Part shown: positions 17,083-21,045 of the stretch, piece by piece
How the letters are laid out: every line of letters starts with the position of its first letter
Numbering within the stretch: position 1 is the stretch's first letter
DNA from: an uncultured Fretibacterium sp.
Lineage (GTDB): Bacteria; Synergistota; Synergistia; Synergistales; Aminobacteriaceae
Direction: 5' to 3'
NCBI GenBank assembly: GCA_937915835.1
Contig: CALGHA010000086.1
Location: forward strand, 1-21,045
DNA: 21,045 bases
Program-made: the position numbers and the translations under genes
The notes under the pieces: model-generated
What the model was told of the DNA's origin: nothing
Databases searched by the model: none
What the model saw: only the letters and a program-made list of their open reading frames with translations

Positions 17083-18254
17083 TTAGAAAACTTTTTGACG
17101 TAATCGCTAATAACGCAGTGCCGGCAGTCTTTATCATAATTTCAGCGTTCGCAATTCCACTTTCAGGATATTCGGCGGGTTATCTCATTCAGGAATTGTT
17201 GACGAGAATAGGCCGTAACTCATTCTTAATTTTGTCGCTGTTAATTCCGATTATGGCGGGAATGGGCTTAAATTTCGGCATGGTTTTAGGCGCGATGGCC
17301 GGACAAATAGGCTTATTGCTTGTGTGTGACTGGGGAGTTGTCGGAATTCCCGGAATGGTTTTAGCGTGTTTAATCGGAACTCCTATTGCTATTGTTCTGG
17401 GCTTATTCTGCGGAGGAGTTCTTAACCGTGCAAAAGGCCGTGAAATGGTTACGTCGTATATTCTGGGATTTTTCATCAACGGCGTGTATCAATTAGTCGT
17501 GCTTTATCTCATGGGCTGGATTATTCCCATCACGAACCCTGCGATGCTTTTGTCTCGAGGTTATGGAGTTCGTAATGCTGTAAGTTTGCTCGGAATTCGC
17601 GGAGTTCTCGACAACTTAATCCCTGCCGTAATTTCCGGGACGACAGCAACTCAGCAATTCTTGAGCGTCAACGGAGAAGGAGCATTTATACTTTGTCAGC
17701 TTCCATTTTTCGAGGGCAGCATAAGAATTCCTTTAGCGACGTTAATAGTAATTGGCCTGTTCTGTTTATTTATTGTCTGGTTCAGAAAAACTAAACTCGG
17801 TCAGGACATGCGCGCAATCGGTCAAAGTCAAGCAGTTGCTGACAGCGCAGGAATTCCGGTTAATCGCACAAGAATTATTGCTATCGTAATCTCGACGGTT
17901 TTAGCTTGTTACGGACAAATAATTTACTTGCAAAACATGGGAACTCTCAACACTTACAACAGCCACGATCAAGCCGGAATGTTCTCAATAGCCGCGCTCT
18001 TAATCGGAGGAGCCAGTGTTTCACGTGCAAGTATTGCGAATGTCTTTGTCGGCGTAATCTTGTTCCACTTAATGTTTATCGTAGCTCCTGTTGCCGGCAA
18101 AAACTTAATCGGTGATGCTCAGATTGGCGAATATTTCCGTGTCTTTGTGTCGTATGGAATTATCGCAATCGCTCTTGTCCTTCATGCGTGGAGAAGAAAC
18201 CGTGAGAAAGAAGCTGCCCGAAGAAGTCTCAGAGGCAATAAAGGAGGCAATTAA
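17079..18254 (+). CDS. ABC importer permease 2 (BPD_transp_2 type)
   Basis: This is the second membrane permease of the importer (391 residues). It shares landmarks with permease 1: GMGLNFGMVLGAMAGQIG near residue 60, the coupling loop VADSAGIPVNRTR, and LIGGASVSRASIANVFVG. It differs by an extra loop in the middle (around ISGTTATQQFLSVNGEGAF) and a basic C-terminal tail, RRNREKEAARRSLRGNKGG. The ATG overlaps permease 1 by four bases. The following membrane gene starts after two bases, with its AAAGGAGG site inside the end of this ORF. Confidence 0.9.
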   Translation: MIRKLFDVIANNAVPAVFIIISAFAIPLSGYSAGYLIQELLTRIGRNSFLILSLLIPIMAGMGLNFGMVLGAMAGQIGLLLVCDWGVVGIPGMVLACLIGTPIAIVLGLFCGGVLNRAKGREMVTSYILGFFINGVYQLVVLYLMGWIIPITNPAMLLSRGYGVRNAVSLLGIRGVLDNLIPAVISGTTATQQFLSVNGEGAFILCQLPFFEGSIRIPLATLIVIGLFCLFIVWFRKTKLGQDMRAIGQSQAVADSAGIPVNRTRIIAIVISTVLACYGQIIYLQNMGTLNTYNSHDQAGMFSIAALLIGGASVSRASIANVFVGVILFHLMFIVAPVAGKNLIGDAQIGEYFRVFVSYGIIAIALVLHAWRRNREKEAARRSLRGNKGGN

Positions 18255-18256
18255 TC

Positions 18257-18754
18257 ATGTTTGAAGAATACCAGAAAATTATAATGGATTGGGTTCTTGC
18301 TAATCCTGAATATTCCGTGTTAATCGCGTGTGTAGTTGCCTTCTGCCTGCTTTATTTATTGCGGGGAATATCATTCTTCAGATTTTTCTTCCGTTGGCTC
18401 CAGAGGTTAATAATTTTGGCGGCTCTTGTTGCTTTGGGAGCATGGCTGTTCTGGATTGGCCGGGAACATCAGATTTATCTTGACAACAAAACTTTGGACG
18501 ATTACAAGGCTCTTGAACAGGTCAACGTCAGCTTAAACGGCGGTGAAATTGTCGAGTTAATGGCGCGTGATAGAGATGTGCGTAAAGTTGTCGGGCCTAA
18601 GTTTGAGCTTAAGGCAGAAGTTTTTGACGATAACGGCGAAATCATCAACACAATCACAAAGACGATAGAGCCGAAATGCAGCAAGGATATTATGATAAGT
18701 CTTCCAGCATTGGCCGGAGGAGCTGAGAGTTTTATTCTTCCATCACCGAGATAA
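18257..18754 (+). CDS. Small two-helix membrane protein associated with the DUF3798 importer (possibly DUF6672)
   Basis: This protein has 165 residues and no recognised catalytic motif. Two hydrophobic helices lie at about 20-37 and 50-68, separated by a Phe/Arg-rich turn (RGISFFRFFFRWLQR). The remaining 95 residues look like a small soluble beta domain (VSLNGGEIVELM, then KFELKAEVFDDNGEIINTI) with a single cysteine at 141. From memory, a DUF6672 family of this size occurs beside DUF3798 importers, but I cannot verify that here. It is the last gene of the unit, two bases after permease 2, with AAAGGAGG nine bases upstream of the ATG, and is followed by a terminator. A dedicated accessory subunit or assembly factor of the importer is a fair guess, not a demonstration. 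Confidence 0.8.
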   Translation: MFEEYQKIIMDWVLANPEYSVLIACVVAFCLLYLLRGISFFRFFFRWLQRLIILAALVALGAWLFWIGREHQIYLDNKTLDDYKALEQVNVSLNGGEIVELMARDRDVRKVVGPKFELKAEVFDDNGEIINTITKTIEPKCSKDIMISLPALAGGAESFILPSPR

Positions 18755-18764
18755 AAATTTTTCG

Positions 18765-18792
18765 CGGGAGGTCTTACTGGCCTTCCGTTTTT
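18765..18792. terminator. Bidirectional terminator between the importer unit and lysR
   Basis: CGGGAGGTC (18765-18773) pairs with GGCCTTCCG (18779-18787) as a 9-bp stem with two G-T pairs and a five-base loop. T5 follows on the plus strand; on the minus strand the stem is followed by CG, then AAAAATTTTT. The lysR stop codon (18774-18776) lies in the loop, so the last lysR codons form one arm. It should end both convergent transcripts. Confidence 0.75.
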
Positions 18793-19763
18793 ATTTTGCT
18801 AAGTCTCGCTAATTTCTCGCCGCCTATGACTTGGAACTGTTCACCGAGAAGCTCAATGAAATACCTGCAATGATGATTTAAGTATCTCTGCTTGCTGTAA
18901 ATCACGTAAAGTTTCAACAAGACCGGCTTATCCCGGAAATACAACGGAAAAACGTTCACGTCATCGTCAATTTGGTAATGCCAGCGTGCTAAATTCATGT
19001 GGGACGTAAAGCACCCGGCCAATGCGGCATTACACACAGGAGCCATTATCGTAGTATATCCGGCCTTAAGATAAATTTTCGGTTCATAGCCGGCATCGTC
19101 GAAACACTGAGCAATTCTCCGTCCCATTCTTCCTTTAGGTGAGACGATTAAAAACGGAAGCCGCGAGAAATCTTCAAGATGTGCGCCCTGAGTGAAAGCC
19201 TTATTCTTGAGAGCGTCAATATCATCACCGTAATATTTATGCAATAATTTATCCGACACGCAAAAGTAAACGGGATCTTCGTATGTGCCTCGAACGTTAA
19301 CTTTGAGCTTTGATATATCAGTGTCAACTGTTACGGCGAAGTCAACGTGATTTTTCTGAACGAGAATTTCTGAGTCGTCGCTTGTCCTGTCGATTAAGTC
19401 AATAATTACGTTTGGATATTTACTTGAGAATTTTTCGAGCACATCAGGCAGATAATAATTAAATCTCGGTGAACTCGCTGAAATCGTAATTTCTCCCGTG
19501 TCGCTTTGAAGAGTGTCAACAAGAATTGCTTTCAAGTTTAATTCTTCCTGATGAATTTTCTGCGCAAAACTTAAGACTTCTTTACCGGCTGAAGTCAATT
19601 GCAATGTCGGATAACGGTAAAATAATTTTGCCCCGTAATAACTCTCAATCCTCGCAATGTGATTGCTCAAAGTCTGCTGGCTTATGTGTAATCTCTGTGC
19701 TGTTCGTGTGATATGCAAGTCCCGTGCTGTCTCAGCAAAATAATATAAGCTCTCAAGTTCCAT
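18774..19763 (-). CDS. LysR-family transcriptional regulator
   Basis: This is a DNA-binding regulator of 329 residues. The N-terminal winged helix-turn-helix is clear: LESLYYFAETARDLHITRTA, then QRLHISQQTLSNHIARIESYYGAKLF (about 1-60). A linker helix and a periplasmic-binding-like effector domain (about 88-300) follow, opening with GEITISASSPRFNYYLPDVL. The C-terminal 30 residues are longer than the family minimum. The ATG at 19763 has only a weak AAGGGA site. The gene is divergent from the dehydrogenase/amidohydrolase locus, so it most likely controls that locus and itself, the usual LysR arrangement. The effector is unknown; a substrate or intermediate of the neighbouring pathway is likely. 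Confidence 0.92.
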   Translation of the reverse strand: MELESLYYFAETARDLHITRTAQRLHISQQTLSNHIARIESYYGAKLFYRYPTLQLTSAGKEVLSFAQKIHQEELNLKAILVDTLQSDTGEITISASSPRFNYYLPDVLEKFSSKYPNVIIDLIDRTSDDSEILVQKNHVDFAVTVDTDISKLKVNVRGTYEDPVYFCVSDKLLHKYYGDDIDALKNKAFTQGAHLEDFSRLPFLIVSPKGRMGRRIAQCFDDAGYEPKIYLKAGYTTIMAPVCNAALAGCFTSHMNLARWHYQIDDDVNVFPLYFRDKPVLLKLYVIYSKQRYLNHHCRYFIELLGEQFQVIGGEKLARLSKIKTEGQ

Positions 19764-19796
19764 TAATAATTTTTCCCTTCACAAAAATATGTTGAT

Positions 19797-19805
19797 ATTA
19801 TAACA
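19797..19805 (-). promoter_or_regulatory. Extended -10 promoter for lysR
   Basis: On the minus strand TGTTATAAT is a perfect extended -10 (TGn-TATAAT). No clear -35 is seen. Transcription would start near 19790, about 27 bases before the lysR ATG. Confidence 0.55.
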
Positions 19806-19834
19806 ATTTCTATTTGTGAAAACGACAACTATTT

Positions 19835-19849
19835 ACAATTTTACATTGT
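19835..19849. promoter_or_regulatory. Palindromic operator candidate ACAAT-N5-ATTGT
   Basis: A perfect 5-base inverted repeat with a 5-base centre lies over the -35 box of the plus-strand promoter. Its size (15 bases, T/A-rich arms) fits the LysR T-N11-A type of site. Occupation here would affect polymerase binding directly. Confidence 0.55.
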
Positions 19850-19868
19850 GGACATGAAAAAATATAAT
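19840..19868 (+). promoter_or_regulatory. Sigma-70-type promoter for the dehydrogenase locus
   Basis: TTTACA at 19840-19845 and TATAAT at 19863-19868 are separated by 17 bases, near consensus. The start should be close to 19875, giving a leader of about 60 bases before the ATG at 19936. Confidence 0.7.
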
Positions 19869-19935
19869 CCTTTCACAATCTACTAATTCCCCAAAATTTT
19901 TAAACACTTCACAACTTAGAGAGGAGATTAACTTT

Positions 19936-20523
19936 ATGGCATTTTCGCTCGGATTTATCGGTTTCGGAGAAGCGGCTTACAACATGGGCAAAGGTTTACG
20001 AGGTGAAGGACTTGCAGACATTAAAGCCTATGATGTCGTAATGGACAAAGAAGGCCCAATGCGCGACACAGTTTTAACGCGATGCAATGACGCGGATATT
20101 AAGGCCGTATTCTCGTCAAAAGAACTTGTTGAAAATAGTGATATTGTTGTTATCGCCGTTCCTGCAAGATTTACGGCTTCAACGGCTGAAGGATTAAAGC
20201 AATACGCGAGGGCCGGACAGTTATTCGCCGATGTTACGACAGCTCTGCCGCCGATAAAAGAAGCTCAGGCAAAATCATTCGCTGAACTCGGAGCAGAATA
20301 TATTGACAGCGCAATGTTAGGTTCGTTAATGGCACTCGGTCATAAAGTTCCGATTTTGGCTTCGGGTAAAGGCTGCAAGAAATGGCATGATTTAATGACC
20401 CCGTTCAACATGAAAATTTCGCTCGTTAATCCCGAACATTTTGACGCTGGCGAAATTCGTGAACTCTTTGACGAAGACGCAAGAAACGGGAAAATTTTTG
20501 AGGCAGAGTATCAATCTTGCTGA
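19936..20523 (+). pseudogene. Truncated 6-phosphogluconate-dehydrogenase-like NAD(P)-binding domain fused to an amidohydrolase fragment
   Basis: The ORF starts well (AGGAG nine bases before ATG). Residues 1 to about 163 are a Rossmann domain of the 3-hydroxyisobutyrate / 6-phosphogluconate dehydrogenase superfamily: GFIGFGEAA (6-14), the strand end DIVVIAVPA (69-77), then FADVTTALPP and YIDSAMLGSLMALGHKVPIL. Full-length members run to about 290-300 residues with an all-helical C-terminal domain that completes the active site. That domain is missing here. From about residue 164 (NPEHFDAGEIRELFDED) the sequence instead resembles the middle of the amidohydrolase that continues downstream. The frame then stops at 20521-20523. 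The ORF is thus a chimera, and its protein is unlikely to be a working dehydrogenase. Confidence 0.7.
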
Positions 20524-21045
20524 AAGTTTAGGCCTGTCAATCATGGTACACTCAACAAATCCTCCCGGTGAAATGTCAGAACTCCTGAGTTATTTACGAG
20601 CTAGTGATATCATCACTCACATGTACATGAACAAAGGCAGCACGATTATTGACGAGTCAGGGCATGTCATCAAAGCGGCTTATAACGCACGAAAACGCGG
20701 AGTAATCTTTGAAGCGGCTGATGCTCGTGGACATTTCGGCTTTAGCACAGCAGAACCGGCAATACGAGAAAATTTTTATCCGGATATTCTCGCGACTGAT
20801 TTAACGAAACTAAGCATGCATTTACGTCCGACGACTTTTAACATGGCTAATCAGCTTGCAAAATATTCTATGCTGGGAATTCCTGAGCAAAAACTTTTTG
20901 AGCTATGCACGATTAATCCAGCAAGACACATGAAGATTAACGCCGGAAGTCTAAGCATAAATGCTCCGGCTGATGTTGCAATTTTCAGGCGTGAAGAAAG
21001 ACGTGTAATTTTCGGCGACAGAGCGGATAAGAGCGCGCAAATTCG
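20428..21045 (+). pseudogene. Metal-dependent amidohydrolase (dihydroorotase/deacetylase-like) C-terminal part, frameshifted, 3' end cut by window
   Basis: From about 20489 another frame (codons such as AGT at 20507) stays open to the right edge. It encodes SINLAESLGLSIMVHSTNPP, then ITHMYMNKGSTIID, FEAADARGHFGFSTAEPAI and ILATDLTKLSMHLRPTTF, ending NAPADVAIFRREERR. These are metal- and substrate-site segments of the amidohydrolase/deacetylase branch of the amidohydrolase superfamily (His in MVHST, His in THMY, His in RGHFG, Asp in ATDLT). The N-terminal part, with the HxH metal motif, is absent. The piece just before, in the dehydrogenase frame, fits the same protein. Removing one T from the run at 20495-20499 would join them as NGKILRQSINLAESLGL. 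The start given is the approximate junction. Confidence 0.7.

Larger units (their letters stand above)
19764..19935. promoter_or_regulatory. Divergent lysR / dehydrogenase control region with repeated TTCACAA sites
   Basis: The heptamer TTCACAA occurs at 19778-19784, 19872-19878 and 19908-19914, and inverted (TTGTGAA) at 19814-19820. The inverted pair at 19814-19821 and 19871-19878 forms an 8-base dyad, TTGTGAAA / TTTCACAA, centred near 19846. That is almost on the centre of a second palindrome, 19835-19849. These are good candidates for LysR binding sites. Confidence 0.6.

Noticed and set aside
20485..20510. Programmed ribosomal frameshift joining the two frames
   Set aside because: No recognisable slippery heptamer in the correct frame for the needed +1 shift, and both partner domains are already truncated, so a mutation or sequencing error is simpler.
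1..21045. CRISPR arrays, tRNA or rRNA genes, insertion sequences, prophage genes
   Set aside because: No spaced repeats, no cloverleaf-like gap sequence, no transposase or integrase frame; the gaps are too short and are accounted for by promoters and terminators.

Overview
The window looks like part of a chromosome from an anaerobic, peptide- and amino-acid-fermenting gut bacterium. A member of the Synergistota (Synergistaceae) is my best guess. This is inferred from gene content (an Opp-type peptide importer, a DUF3798-type ABC importer, a LysR-controlled dehydrogenase/amidohydrolase locus), from frequent TTG starts behind strong AGGAGG sites, and from the overall codon style. No rRNA or marker gene is present to settle it. 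The window is almost entirely coding. No gap between genes reaches 300 bases, and the longest (about 170 bases, 19764-19935) is a regulatory region.

Region 1 (1-8106, minus strand) is one convergent-looking transcription unit, read from right to left: oppB, oppC, oppD, oppF, oppA, then a single-chain MmeI-family restriction-modification enzyme that runs off the left edge. The genes overlap or are separated by at most 16 bases, so the restriction enzyme appears to be co-transcribed with a peptide importer. The enzyme is open from its TTG start at 2753 to the window edge (917 codons, near full length).

Region 2 (8232-12761, plus strand) diverges from the opp unit and encodes a complete type III restriction-modification system, mod and res. 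The peptide importer therefore sits between two unrelated restriction-modification systems.

Region 3 (12806-18754, plus strand) is an ABC importer of the ribose/nucleoside architecture. It comprises an exported DUF3798 protein (probable binding protein), a hairpin terminator, a two-domain ATPase, two related permeases joined by ATGA overlaps, and a 165-residue two-helix membrane protein. Its substrate is unknown. This is the best candidate in the window for a poorly described system.

Region 4 (18765-21045) starts with a bidirectional terminator. A LysR regulator on the minus strand is divergent from a plus-strand gene. Their shared control region carries four copies of the heptamer TTCACAA (one inverted), a perfect ACAAT-N5-ATTGT palindrome, and a TTTACA-N17-TATAAT promoter whose -35 box lies inside that palindrome. 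The plus-strand gene begins as a 6-phosphogluconate-dehydrogenase-like NAD(P)-binding domain. Near codon 165 it switches to the middle of a metal-dependent amidohydrolase, then goes out of frame at a T-run. It is either a deletion-fusion pseudogene or an assembly artefact.
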